Shown here piece after piece: positions 46,056-59,128 of a stretch of DNA of 64,000 bases (its first letter is position 1; every line of letters begins with the position of its first letter). Under the pieces are notes generated by a model. That model had not been told where the DNA came from, made no database searches, and was given only the letters and a program-made list of their open reading frames with translations. The position numbers and the translations under genes are program-made. The DNA lies in the NCBI GenBank assembly GCA_029204225.1, contig CM055096.1, positions 6,997,816 to 7,061,815 of the forward strand, read 5' to 3'. This DNA is from Diphasiastrum complanatum (lineage: Eukaryota; Streptophyta; Lycopodiopsida; Lycopodiales; Lycopodiaceae).

Positions 46056-47648
46056 TCTAGAAGGATCTACAAAAGATCTAACTCACAAACCTAAGAATCA
46101 ATTTTCACACTAATGAATAGTCACTTGCAAACTTTGCTTTGATCACTAAGACAAAAGCACACAATATTTGAATCAAATCACAAAAGAAATCAGATTCAAT
46201 CTCCTATTGGACTCATCAAATACCAATGACTCTTTCTTTTGAAAATTGAAATGGATATAAGAAGATTTGACACCTAGATTTTCCTTTTCACTTGACTAGT
46301 TCTCTCAACACTTGAGATTCTTGAACAAAAGATGGGTTTTGTTTCAAACACATGAAAATCAAACTTAATCACTTCTTTTGGACTCACTCTTGACCCAAAT
46401 AATCTCACTCTTGAGATTTAGAATGAATTTGATTTGATTTTACAAAACATCTTCTTCTTCGACTGTACCACCAATTTTTTACAAAGCTTAAAAATTAGAC
46501 AACTAGAGATTCACAAGGATCTCAACCATGCATGAATACTCAAATATGGACTCCTCCTCATTCTATACATCCAATGGGATCACAAATTGACCCTCACACT
46601 CTAACAAAGAAAGTTGAATAGAACTAATTTGATTTTCCTACATACTATGTCAATTTTTGCTTAACAAATTGAATTCACTCCTATTGGATTCCACCAATTA
46701 CTCTACCTTTTAAGACTTGGAATGAAATTCAAAATCAAAAGCTGTGATTTTTCTCAATAAGATATTGTGCTTCAAAGAGCTAATACCACTTAGAAAGATT
46801 TGATCACCTAGGAGAAGACAAATTCTTCACCTATAACAACACATAATGAGCTTCTAGATCTTGCCCTCTACAAAGGAAGGAACTCTTAGAAAATTGGATC
46901 TCTCTCTACACATTTGTCATAGACACCTTAATGACTCTTTTCAAACCTTAAAATCACTCAAACAAATTGAGTAGGGTTGAACAATGTGACTTGGATCTCA
47001 ATCTCTTTTCTAGAACTCTCAATTTAAGCCAATCTATGTCAAATTCTACAAAAGATTTGCATAGATGCTCTATATGCACTAGAAACTCTCAAAGGTTTCA
47101 CTTGGAGGACAGATCCAAGGATGTTTTCTAGCAAATTGATGCTTCTAAACTTGACCCTATCACTCTTGAACAAATCTAGAGTGATGGTACAATGGATTTC
47201 AACCTCTCACCTTGCATATCACTCCTTAATCTATGATTTTTAGCAAAATCTCTCTCAACTTCAACATGCACTCAAAAAATCAGAGATAATCAATTAATGC
47301 ACCTAATTCAAGCTTAAAATTTAATTTCTTGACTGATCTAATCCAAGAAGTAATCAAGGGATTAGATTCTCTATAGAAAATGCTTGATTTTGCACCAAAA
47401 ATCTCTCAAATTGGGTGTGTGAGTCAAATTGTACAAATTTTTGAATTTTCTCAGCCAAAACCGGAGCTGTATGGACTCACACGTGTGAAAAGGGTTCCTA
47501 CAGCCCACAACAAGTTCTGGTCCAAAAATTTGAGAATATCTATCAAATCCAACTCGCTACCCAAAATTTGACTAGTTTCCTAAAACTTGCTAATTTTGGC
47601 TTTGATTTGGATCAACCCTATCATTTTCAATAAAACCTCTTGTACTTG
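46056..47648 (-). mobile_element. Non-coding 5' internal region of the second RT-less element
   Basis: About 1.6 kb between the primer-binding site and the gag relic. It is AT-rich, without a frame that can be assigned. A TCACACGTGTGAA palindrome occurs near 47,478. Confidence 0.6.
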
Positions 47649-47660
47649 GCTCTGATACCA
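47649..47660 (-). promoter_or_regulatory. Primer-binding site (initiator tRNA-Met)
   Basis: GCTCTGATACCA (plus strand) directly inside the 5' LTR; TGGTATCAGAGC in element orientation. Confidence 0.92.
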
Positions 47661-48492
47661 TGTGCAAAAAGTACAAAAAGGACCAAGAGTGGATCCTAAT
47701 CTGATCCTCAAAAGGGATTGGTTGTCAGATTACTTGATCTATCAATCTACTTCAGATTAAGATCAATCTAGATCAATTCTAGACACAAAATCCTAACAAG
47801 AACAATCATTAATTGAAGGTAAGTGTAATTTATGGTTTCACACGTGTGAAAAACTGTTGGAGTACGGACTCCAACCTGAAAATCAAGTACACATTGATAG
47901 AACCTCAAAACAATCAAAACAAATGTAGACAAATGGAGAGAATCACTCAAAATTGCTTCCAAAACCAAGATTGGTGTCTCACAATGATTATGGCCAAATG
48001 TGGCTCTATATATACAATAAGTGAGAGCTCGTGGTACTGATCATCCCTCTGATCCCACATGTGTGAAGGTGCTTTGTCATATGATGAGTCATCATGCAAA
48101 ACTGACACTTGGACAAAACCTTCTATTTTGAGCACTTTTGGTCCATTTTCCTTCTATATGGAGATCTACTTGAAAATCTTCTAGAAGTCAAAATTCATCT
48201 ACTTCAGCTTATTCCACACATGTGAGCTGTCCTCTACACATGGGATGTAACACCTAACCAAAGGATGTGGCTCATGCAAGCAATAGATTGATGTCATGTG
48301 TCATATGTCTAGAAAACTAAGTTTTGGCCTTTTTACCCACTAGAACTTGAATTAAATCATATGTACAACCTATATGATTATGGTACATGAGAAGTACACT
48401 ATTTTCACACGTGGGAATAGGCTCCACACATGTGTGTTTATCTATATACAATATTTTTGGCCTCTACCAAGCTTATTTTTGCATTTTTCACA
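47661..48492 (-). repeat. 5' LTR of the second RT-less element
   Basis: 832 bp, closely matching 43,728-44,479 apart from the extra segment at 47,675-47,755. The TATA stretch is at about 48,006-48,016. It shares the palindromes of its partner. Confidence 0.92.
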
Positions 48493-48521
48493 AGAGAAAG
48501 AATTTTATCGCATAAACAACA

Positions 48522-48560
48522 ATGGCAGCCTCCCAAGAAGCCACGTCTACAACCATTCAG
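48522..48560 (+). other. Candidate first coding exon next to the element insertion
   Basis: AACAACAATGGCAGCC is a strong plant start context. The frame reads MAASQEATSTTIQ and meets CAG|GTACAC, a fair donor. The AGAGA target duplication of the LTR element lies about 25 bp upstream, so the element would sit in the 5' leader of such a gene. No following exon was recognised, so this stays tentative. Confidence 0.25.
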
Positions 48561-50280
48561 GTACACTTTTTTAGTATGAGCAAACTCTTTGCAGGTTCAG
48601 AAAGCATGGTATGTTCAGTTCTGTACAACCTTAATATATTAATCACTCTCTTACACAATTTCACTTTTCTTTCCTTTTTCTGGAAAAGGAATCGAATAAG
48701 ACCACATCTAATATTGTATGCAAATCAAATGAACTCATCTTGAAATAAAATCCTTGTCATAAAACTAAACATTAAGGATCCAATAACATGATCTTAGACA
48801 ACATGGATATGCGTAAGAGTCATAGTTTGTACTAGAGGATTAAAATGGCATGGATCTGCTGTAATACCTAGTATAAACATTGGTAGTCTCTTACTAAGTG
48901 TTCATCATATCTTTTCAATGCAGTGTCCTTATACCATGGTTGTTATGTGATTCATATATAACAATCATGGTAATACTTAGCCTTACTCTTTCTAGTGTTA
49001 CTTTAGACTCTTGGTCAGATACATCTGGAAAGCATGGATATGCTCAGGAGTATGGATAGTAGTGCATGACATACTTGTAAGGATCACTTGGGTTAGCATA
49101 GCATGGATTTGCTCTAACACCAGCACACGTGTCCACACCAAGTCTTTTAGCTAAGAAAAACGTAAACAATTAAAACTTTTCATACTCTTATATGACTACA
49201 AAAGAACTGATATGGACCAACTGCCCGTAAACTGATCAGCATGGCACTCGCCCTTATATGGTAATATAATGGCCTGGCCTATTGCTAAAATATTGCTTGT
49301 TTGGGAAGACTGGACTACGATTTAATTTGCTAATTAAAGCTATCAAGTAGTATAGATTCTTTTGGATATGAATAACAACTGACGTTTTCTATGACACCTG
49401 TCTTCCTCATTAAACTAACTTGAGCGGTTTTGTTTTGTGGGATGGTGGTAGGTATCAAATGTGGACCTCTTGAAAGCGGTTATGCTTTATGGTGCTTTAT
49501 AGTACTGTATTTTACTTTTCAGCTATATTTTACCTTGTTGGATTATGAATAAAGGCTTCAAAAGATTTCAGTCTTGCTTTGTCAAGAGGAACTAAGTGCA
49601 GTCTTGTCTCTCTCTCTCTCTCTCCCCCTCTCTCTTTGTGCTATGCAGGTTGAGGCGAAGTTGAGGTAGGTTGAGGCGAGGTTGACGCTCCTAGCAACAA
49701 ACCTCTATACTACACGAACGACACAACGTTGGCACCCGTCGCCGAGGAGTGCCACGCTCTCGTCTCATCGCATAGCACTTCGCTCCTTCTTTCTTGCACT
49801 CTCTTCTTCTCTCTCACCCTTTCTTTTCACCAAAAATCAGATTTTGTGGCCTATTAGAGTTAGCGAGAGGTAGTTTAGTGTGGAATAGGGGTTACATTTG
49901 CCATTTTTTTGTGATTTTTTGCTTGTACGAACTGTGGGGAGATATTGAGAGGTGATAGGTTTCAAATTCAAGCACCCAATCACTTCCATAAACCCAAAAA
50001 AAATCCATAAAAATAAAAAAAACCACTATTCTTGGCAAAATGAGTAGAAAATGGCCAAAAAACACCTATTAGGCTTAGTAACTTTTTGATCCTTCCAAAC
50101 TAACTCTTGCTGACCTGACAGTACCTTTTGCCACATCAGCACAACCTACTATACTTCATAAGAGAGTTAGTTTCCAGTAATTTTGCCAAATATTTAAAAA
50201 ACATCAACAAAAAATCCAAAAAAACCTTAAAAAGATAAAAATACTGCTCTGTAACTTTTTCCAGACATCTTTTAGCTAGT
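48561..50280. other. No recognisable gene; short (TC)n near 49,609
   Basis: Mostly AT-rich. A TC-rich stretch (49,609-49,636) is followed by a GC-richer segment to about 49,830 that looks different from its surroundings. Its 63-codon frame (49,682-49,873) has no recognised motif. Confidence 0.45.
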
Positions 50281-50720
50281 TCTCACTGAGACAAGCTCAC
50301 ATACAAGTCTGCAAGAGTTCCTAAGAAGTCTAAGAGGACGTGCGAGAGTTCCCAAGATCCAAATAGTGCATTTTCCACCCCGAAGTCTTGCAGATACCAA
50401 ATTTTGAAGTTTCTGTTGGCACAAACCTTTGCCCCTTCTGCTAAAGCTTCCTCACACTGAGAGTAGCCTACAAACAAGTCGGCGAGAGTTCTTAACGCAG
50501 CAGTAAGTCATGCAACAGTTCCCAATACAAGAAAAATAGAATTTTTGTCTTATCTATGAATCCTCGCAGAAATAACCTTTGCAACATGGTCCATTGTGCT
50601 CAGAATGATATTTTTCATCTAGGACCAAGTCGGTGAGAGTTCATATGAAGTTTTGATGAAGTTGTAAGGGAGTATAAATAACCCTCGCACAGCCAACCCT
50701 TGCACTAAGTAACCTTCACA
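50281..50720. repeat. About 170-bp degenerate tandem repeat, three copies
   Basis: The phrase CACTGAGA-AGCTCACATACAAGTC-GCAAGAGTTC recurs at about 50,285 and 50,456, with a weaker copy near 50,622 (ACCAAGTCGGTGAGAGTTCA). The tails share TCTTGCAGAT / CCTCGCAGAAATAACC / CCCTCGCACAGCC words. Spacing is about 165-171 bp. Confidence 0.6.
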
Positions 50721-51360
50721 AATATGATCAGTAGGTAGATCTACCTCATATTTATCTACAGTGAATATTTTAGGCCAATCAGAGCTAGGATCAGAGAGAT
50801 ATCTGAAAATACCAAGAAAAAGGGCTAAAATCAACTATTAGTCAATTGAAACTGATCACATCCTGCCAGATCTAAGTTGTAGTCACAACATCCATCAAGA
50901 TCCAGCATCCTTGGACTGAACCAAATGAATGAATTTCATATCAAAACAATCAGTACTCAAAAAATTAAAAAAAAATATTGTCTCATCGGCTAGTGACTTG
51001 ACACGCCAATCACCCGATCACATACAAGTCATATCGTTCAGTGCTGGGGGCCAATGCAGACTCCCAGACCCCTGGGTTGGGGCCTCACTGGGGATGCCCA
51101 AGACCCCACCCGCCCTGACACCATAGTTGCCAGTGTTCCTCCCATCTTTGTAACCATCAACGCCACCACAATCTGTTGGAAAGAGAGAAGTGAAATGAGT
51201 CAGTTTGATAAGTCAAAGACTGTAAGCAACCTATTGAGCGTAGTGGAATGAGCCTTCTTTCCTATTGCATGACTATGCCTATCAATATTGATCAAAGCTA
51301 TAAGATAGAAGTCACGTTCAATCTTTTAGCAACTAACTTTGAAATCGTTAGCACTTAAGT
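50721..51360. other. No recognisable gene
   Basis: It includes a GC-rich block (51,040-51,125) unlike the surrounding AT-rich DNA. No motif was assigned. Confidence 0.4.
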
Positions 51361-51715
51361 GATTTTGTAGCCAAACAATGATGTAATAAATATTACAGTG
51401 TTGATGAACTCAACAAAATAGACGAAATAATAAGAGATTTATTAGTTACAAATAACTACAAAGAAGCATACTGCATTCTGACATGGTATTGAACGCAATA
51501 AAAAGATATATTTATTCATGAGAGCACAAAACAATAACGGATAAAAACTGTGTACTCTAAGCTATCTCTAAGTAACTGAAAACTCTGTCCGATGCACTTC
51601 TGTTGATAAGTAGCAAGTGCTAATAGCAATACTCTAATAGAACTCTGTAAGAAAACTAAGCTAGAGAGTTAAGGATCCCCTTTTACTATCAATTATTCAT
51701 TCCATTGATAAAAAA
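51361..51715 (-). mobile_element. Orphan copia LTR/leader fragment
   Basis: It shares ordered phrases with 15,720-16,000 (TACTCTAAGCTATCTCTAAG, TTGATAAGTAGCAAG, AATAGCAATACTCTAAT). Its first bases (GATTTTGTAGCCAAACAATG) resemble 40,817-40,840. No coding part is attached. Confidence 0.4.
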
Positions 51716-51719
51716 AATC

Positions 51720-52020
51720 TAGATTTTGGAGTTCATTGACAGTCTCAAGTTCTATTTGCGTGATGGTTTTTTGTGATGAATGCAATCTAAAGTTGATTAG
51801 ATTCATTCTCTACTCTTTGGCCATACTATAGGCTGTACCCCACATGTGTGAGGTTGGATCTTCATGTTTTGATCCATTTTTTATTGCCTTTGATTGAAAT
51901 TGCCAATCTAGATCTAGTTTTGAGTGCTAGTTTTGCAATAGATTGCTAATCAATCAATCAATCACTCTTGTAATCAATTAGAGGTGGTTCATTTATGGTC
52001 CTTTTTATTGTACTTTCAAC
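51720..52020 (+). mobile_element. Orphan LTR fragment, inverted relative to 56,755-57,434
   Basis: Its reverse complement matches the outer end of the LTR at 56,755 (GAAAGTA, GGACCATAAATG, ACAAGAGTGATTG, ATCTAGATTGGCAATTT). It ends ...TTTCAACA near 52,021, suitable for an LTR terminus. Confidence 0.5.
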
Positions 52021-52084
52021 AAACCATGCACCATTCAATACTATTTAAATTTTATTTCATAAGCACTCTTTATATTTTGACAAT

Positions 52085-54080
52085 TTATCTCAAAGATGGA
52101 TCTATGCTCAAAATATCATCAGATAAAGGTCAAAGAAGAAGATAAACACAAAACGACTTTTTGGACTGACATGAGACAATATGAATTCAAGGTTATGCCA
52201 TTTGGTTTAACTAACGCTCCTACCACATTTCAAGCTCTTATGAACATGATCTTTGAACCTTATTTATACTTGTCTGTATTGGTGTTTCTTGATGTATCTT
52301 AATGTACAAGAAAAGAATGGAGGAGCATGCAAAACATCTACATATGGTTTTGAGTATTCTGCAAGAATATCAATTATTTGCGAAACTAACCAAAATGCCA
52401 ATTTGTTGTGGAACATTTGAGACAAACTTTTTTCTAAAAAAGGAATCAAGGTGGATTAGAAGAAGATCAAAGTAATTAGTTGTCTAACAGTGTAAGAAAA
52501 TTGAGAAGTTTTTTAGGTTTGGCATTATATTATAAAATCTTAATCCAAAACTTTTCAAAAGTTGCAGGATTCCTTGTTTTTTGAGAAAGGATAAGTTTGA
52601 TTGGAATGAAGAAGCTCAAATGAGTTTTGAAGCTTTAGAAGCTCTAATAACAGCTCACCTATTGGTTCAACCTAATTTCAACTTACCTTTCATGGTTATT
52701 GCGGATGCTAGTCGGACTAAAATAGGGACTATTTTAAGTTAGTCAGATGGAGTTGTTGCTTATGAGAGTAGGAAACTCACTATTTATGAGGCATCATATT
52801 TTACTCTTGTTAAAGAAATGTTGGCAATTAAGCATGCGCTCAAGCAATGGCGACCTTATCTATATGGTTATAAATTTTTGACTAAAATCATTATAGTTTA
52901 AAATATGTTTTGAGCCAGAGGCAATTGAATGATAAGCAAAATAGGGCACAGGCTCTCAATCCCATGATTTTGATATTGAATATCTTAAAGAAAAGGATAT
53001 CTTAGCTGTTGATGCATTACAAGAATATGGCCATCCACCAATGTCGAAGGAACATAGAATGTTATGGTCAAATTTTAAGTTAGGTTCATTATTTGCAATA
53101 AATTTATTGAATGCTTATTGGATAAAAGAATTATAAGTAGAGTATTTGGAAGGTTTTGACTTGAAGAAGATTTGGGAGGAGATACGAGATTCCAATCTCT
53201 TCACATATCAATGATACATGAGACAAAAAAAAATATTAGTGCATGACAACTCTATAGTTGTGTTTGCTCTTAATTCCAAAATTATCCCCCAGGTCTTTTA
53301 TGAGTTACACTATCTCCAAGTATCAAACAGAGTGGCATTCTGAACACATATCGAAAATGATAAGGAAGATGTTTAAGTGGGCTGGAATGAAAAAATCTAT
53401 ACATACTGATGTGCATGATTATATCTCTTGTTAGGTCAACAAAGTGGAGTATGTTAAATATTCAGGTCTACTACATCCATTATCGATTTTTATGCAACGT
53501 TGGACAAGTATCAATATGGATTTTATACCTTCTTTGCCCACAACATCCAAAGGTCACAATGACAACTACGAGGTGGTAGATAGATATACGAAGTATACAC
53601 ATTGCATGTCTTACAGAACCATTGATAATGCAACACATACATATATTCTTAAATAATGTCTTCGTTACATGGATTACCAAACGAAATAGTGAGTGACAGG
53701 GATAAAATATTTATTTTCAATTTCCATAAAGTCTTAATGGATAAATTAGGCACTAAATTGTGCTCAAGTACATCTATTTATCTAGATACGTAGTAAACTA
53801 AATTATGAGTTGGATTTACTTCCAACCATCCACATGCATCAAGCGTTCCATGTAAACATTTTGAAAAGACACTAGTGATAACATTATACTACAAACATGA
53901 TTTTATTGCTCAGTCTTTGGATCCTTAAAAAAAAATTGTTTTGGAGCCAACTAGATTTGTTGGATATCAGGATAAGCTATTATTGAAAGGCAACATAATC
54001 AAAGGAATACTTGATTCAATGGAAGAATAGGTCCTTAATGAAGACAACACTTGGGTGGTTTAACAACTCTTTTGTACAAC
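52085..54080 (+). pseudogene. Ty3/gypsy pol remnant: RT, RNase H, integrase
   Basis: [50 protein letters not shown] (the catalytic LDD second Asp is lost). RNase H: KFDWNEEAQMSFEALE, FMVIADASRTKIGTILS, KEMLAIKHALKQWRPYLYG. Integrase: WTSINMDFIPSLPTTSKGHN and VVDRYTKYTHCM, then decayed sequence. C-terminal fragments (PCKHFEKTLVI, TRFVGYQDKLLLK) reach about 54,060. Stops and frameshifts occur throughout. Confidence 0.85.
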
Positions 54081-54167
54081 AATGGTCTTGTTTATTACCA
54101 TGAAGCTATTGGACATGACATCCAAGCTTATCAAACAAGCATCTTCATTTTTGAGAACAAAAATGGT

Positions 54168-54560
54168 TAAGTCGGGGAGGTTTCATGTATTTTCAATACA
54201 TATGTGCTTAGAAGAGCATAATAATATTCATTGTAAGCTTTGTTGGGCCCCAAAGGAATTATTAGCCTTAATAGTGAAGGTGGTTCCTTCTTTAGACCCC
54301 TCGAAAGTGTCTTAGATAAGGATAACAAGCCAAAAAGGGCTTAAAGAAAGCTTAACAAGGGCTAACAAAGCCTGATTGGATTTAAATATTGTTATCTTTA
54401 GTTAGACATGGACCTTGCTTGTAAATAGGCAATTATAGACATCATTTTTGGAGATCTTTTGGTTCATTTGCAATTGAACTTCGAGTTCCATCTCCTCTTA
54501 CTATTTGTGATGTGAGCCTTGGGATTTGATCCTGATTATCATGTGCCCCATAACATGAAT
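54168..54560 (+). mobile_element. Possible purine tract and 3' LTR of the gypsy remnant
   Basis: GTCGGGGAGG (54,171) is like the tract before the gypsy LTR at 18,651 (GTCGGGGAGAG). The sequence after it has no coding content. No TG...CA boundaries could be fixed, so this rests on position and the tract. Confidence 0.3.
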
Positions 54561-54720
54561 CCATGGACTTCACAACCTCCATAATGAAATGTTATTTCTT
54601 TTGCCCTTCATTTTTATATGAGTGGACAATTGTTTAAGGACATTTATTTGGAAAATTGTTGGACATTTATTTAAGGAGATTGTTGGACAATTGTTTAAGG
54701 AGATTTATTTGCCAAGAAGA

Positions 54721-55539
<819 letters not shown>

Positions 55540-56740
55540 CTCCTCCTTAAAAGATATATATCTATCTTAACATAGATCCTTAGATCAAGCCGAGATTAGA
55601 TATAAACTTGATGAAGGCACTTTTGAGCAATGGTTTTGTGAGAAGATCGGCAATGCATGATGATAATCCAATAAGCTCCAAGATGAACTCTCCTCCAATG
55701 ACCTTTTTCCTTACAAAATGGTGTGCCACCTCAATATGTTTGCTTCTTGCATGGAAGATATATTATTGGCAAGAGCTTGGGCCAAGATGTTGTCACACTT
55801 GACAACAGGTAGATATTCATCCTTGATGCACTTTAGCTTCATAACTAGCCTCTTAATCCATAACACCTCCTTGGTAGTTGTTGTAAGCGCCTTGTACTCG
55901 GCCTCACAAGATGATAACGATAGTATCTTGTCTCTTGGATAACCAAGACAATGAATGCCTCCAAGAAAGATAATATAAGCACTTATGGAGTTTCTATCCA
56001 CTTTGTCACTTGCAAATTCCAAATCTGAAAAGGAAACCATTGTTAGATCCTCACTTTTATAGATCAGTCCATAATCTAGTGTGGGGGAAACATATCTCAA
56101 AGATCCTTTTGGCCAATTTCCAATCATAAAACTTTTGGATCTTGCATGAATTGACTCAACTTGTGCACACTAAAGCTCAAATCCAGCCTAGTTATGGTCA
56201 ACCAAATTAAAGAGCCAATAAGACTCCTATAAAGAGTTATGTCCTCAAAGGATCTTTCATTCCCTTTGATAGGATCTTTTACACCATGCTCCATAGGTGT
56301 ATCTACACTCTTGCAATTTTCCATATGAAACTTTTTAAGCATAGAAAGAGCATATCTATATTGAATAATAAATGTTTGATCTTGACACAGATATATTTCT
56401 AGGCCTAAGATGTAGTGAACCTCACATAGATCTTGCATTTTAAATTTACTACCTAGTGCACTTTTTGTCTCATCAACTAGCTTCATGCGACTCCCACTCA
56501 AGATGATATCATCTAGATAGATGATGAGAATGATCATATTGCTATTTACAAACTTTATCTACAAATAGATTGAATCCAAGTGAGATGAGGTATGAGTTGA
56601 GCCTTGCATACTGAGATCTTGGGGCTTGTTTGAGCCTATACAAACTTTTGAATAAAAAGCAAACTTTGGATTCTTCACCTTCCTTGATAAAGCATGCAAT
56701 AGGAATAATAACCCTTATAGTCACCATCCTTGCCATGGGT
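55540..56740 (-). pseudogene. Copia RT and RNase H fragment
   Basis: On the minus strand: KVCFLFKSLYRLKQAPRSQY, LIIYLDDIILSGSR (the YVDD box as YLDD), MQDLCEVHYILGLEIY, LYRSLIGSLIWLTITRLDLS and FSVHKLSQFM. RNase H follows: VSFSDLEFASDKVDRNSISA, LSSCEAEYKALTTTTKEVLW, VKCDNILAQALANN. Two frames (56,124-56,537 and 55,711-56,127) overlap by a few bases, so one frameshift separates RT from RNase H. It is joined directly to the LTR at 54,721. Upstream pol and gag are missing. This lineage has the enzymes that the RT-less relatives lack. Confidence 0.88.
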
Positions 56741-56754
56741 GGGTGTCTTCATTG

Positions 56755-57434
56755 TGAAAGTATTGTACTTTAGGACCATAAATGGACCTACAAAAGTTCC
56801 ACAAGAGTGATTGGATGCTTGCTTAACAATCTATCAAAAAACTCGACACAAAAAAGTTGATCTAGATTGGCAATTTGACAAACAACAAGCATTGACAATC
56901 AAAAGCATTGATCAACATTGAAATACGAGCCCACATGTGCAAGCCACGGCCTGTTGTACGGCATGTAGACTGAGAATGAAGTAGAAATTTATTTGGTTGC
57001 ATTTGGATCACAAAAACTCAGTGTACATAGTGGAGTAGCTTGAGATTGCCAATGAGCTCCAAAAATATTCTATCTTCTCACTATGGGAGCTTGGAATACG
57101 TAGAAAATTTGACTTCCTTTGTGAAGTTAGGCGGATTTCCAGCATGTAATAAAGAAGTTAACTCAGTCTTTTTGCCCAAAAATGAAACCCTAGTCTATTT
57201 CCTAGAGTCATGCTTGGTAGATAGCTAGTTGGTCTAGGATTTAGGTTCTATAAACTAGGAATCACTACCAAATTGACATGACCAACCCTATGGACTTGAT
57301 CTAAACTATAGTAGGGTAGGTTTCCCACGTGGCTCCATGGCCTCACATGTGTGGGACCCACTTGTGTACATAATTTTCATTATTCTACATGGTTTTTGAT
57401 CAAGCTAGATTTGCCAATTTTTGGCAATTCTTCA
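56755..57434 (-). repeat. LTR of a further copia element, minus orientation
   Basis: The inner end CAATTCTTCACA, then CTCCTCAAATTTAGCTTGATC, repeats the TTCACA + CTCCTC pattern of the other family LTRs. The outer end matches the inverted fragment at 51,720-52,020. It contains CTCACATGTGTGGG near 57,342. The left border is approximate. Confidence 0.6.
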
Positions 57435-58200
57435 CACTCCTCAAATTTAGCTTGATCTATCTACAACTCTCTTGCTAGATGAATGAATGCTTTTAGAAGT
57501 GTCTAAAAATTCTAGCTACAAACAAGGAACTTTTGAGACTCCAATATAGAATGATGTCCATGAAGGATCTTTCACCACCTCTTAAAGGATCCCTTACAAG
57601 ATGTTCCATAAATGTGTCTATATACATGTAGCACGCTTCAAAAACTATACATCATGCCAAGCCATGGATTCCAAGGCATTTTGTGCACTTGAAGATACAT
57701 CAATTAAACTATTAAGTGCATACATAATGTTGCCAAAGACAATTTGCCTGGCTTGATCTGCTTTTGTACCTTACACACTTTATCCTTTTATCCTTTGACT
57801 CACAAAGCCTTGTGGTTGGAGCATGTACACTTCCTAATTTGTGTTTCTATTTGAGAAAGCAAACTTCACATCCATTGATAGATCTTCCATCCAAAATAGT
57901 ATGCCAATGCAATTATCAAGAGCAATATTGTCCATTTCGCTACGGAGAGAATGTTTTCTGGTAGTCAATCCCTTTGCTTTGTTCATAGCTTTTGGCAACC
58001 AAATCTACTAGTGCTCTAATTCCTCCTTCATTGCCACTTGCCATTCATTTGAATCTTTCACTTCTTCAAAGGATGATAGCTCTTGACACTCCAACATGTC
58101 GCAAATTAGGGTGTAATTCACATGGCAACATGCAACTCTTCCTTTCTATTACATTGTTGTTGTGTTTGTCCATTTGATCTCATGCTTCTTACTCACAATC
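57435..58200 (-). pseudogene. Decayed copia RT fragment
   Basis: Minus strand: FMEHLVRDPLRGGERSFMDI near 57,560-57,610 matches TPMEHGVKDPIKGNERSFED of the copia at 56,270. Further right, NEWQVAMKEELEH and nearby scraps recall the start of copia RT (EWQxAMxEEL). Parts are in scrambled spacing with many stops. Confidence 0.5.
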
Positions 58201-59030
58201 TTACCTCCTCGCGCGTCTAGTTAAGAACCCACTTATTGTAGAAAATCTGGTCTTTCTTATTGTTACATGATTCAACCTAAACTCTTTATGGTAATATATA
58301 AATGTGACTTTGCACTTAATTGTTGCATGTAAATACATGAATCACACTTTCAATTTCGGTGACTCAAGTTTTAAACTCGGGCAACCTGCATGGCAATCCT
58401 TATGGGGCCTTTTTTTAAGATTAATTTTTTTCTAACGACATGGAAAAAGGTCAATCAAACCCAAAGGCTTCATTAATTTGACTTGTACAACCAAGAGGCA
58501 ATGACAAGGGCCTTCACTACCAAATCTTGAGTCCAATGGCAAAAATAGTCGGTAGAACCAAGAGATAGGTTCAAAACATCCATGCCCCTTAGAAACAAAT
58601 TTGTAGACAACCCCCCCAAAGGCCTCCTTGATTAGCTTAAATTAGCCTTCATTTTGGGGCAAAGATGAAAATGATTTGAATCTTGGTTGATTTGTAAATA
58701 CAAACTTCTAGAAAACAAGAATCAATGACTTTCAAGTTATCAGCATATGAATTCATTTTTCGAACCTGTGGCTTTGCCTAAGTTAGCATTAATTATGTTC
58801 TTTTTTCTCATATGAATATGTTCTCTTCATATTGTCATGTAAGGATTATATACAAAATGACAACTGCCTAAATAACACATGCAATATGGATCCTTTATGA
58901 AGATGCATATACAAAGGTATGATCTTTAATTAAGCTCTTGATTCATTATGTACCCCTGGTTAAACACAATCTAAATCACCCTTTATTAACAAAATTAGTG
59001 CTGCTCCATTTTTTTCAGATGTCAAAATGA
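58201..59030. other. No recognisable gene
   Basis: AT-rich sequence, no motif assigned. Confidence 0.45.

Positions 59031-59031
<1 letters not shown>

Positions 59032-59119
<88 letters not shown>
59032..59119. repeat. Compound (TG)n(GA)n microsatellite
   Basis: About 24 TG units run directly into about 19 GA units, followed by GCGAGCGAGC. Confidence 0.97.

Positions 59120-59128
<9 letters not shown>

Larger units (their letters stand above)
43728..48492 (-). mobile_element. Full-length copia-type LTR element without RT, with 5-bp target duplication
   Basis: LTRs at 43,728-44,479 and 47,661-48,492 begin and end TG...CA. They are bounded by a perfect AGAGA on both outer sides (43,723-43,727 and 48,493-48,497). 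On the minus strand: 5' LTR, primer-binding site (47,649-47,660), about 1.6 kb without coding, a gag relic with two knuckles (45,645-46,055), a 311-codon ORF (44,685-45,620), purine tract, 3' LTR. The left LTR lacks about 80 bp near its end. RT, RNase H, integrase and protease are absent. The ORF resembles the C-terminus of the polyprotein at 31,791. Confidence 0.93.

Noticed and set aside
43934-48135. Nearly identical 62-codon minus-strand frames at 43,934-44,122 and 47,947-48,135
   Set aside because: Both lie inside the two LTR copies and span the TATA region. Their similarity reflects LTR identity, not a gene.
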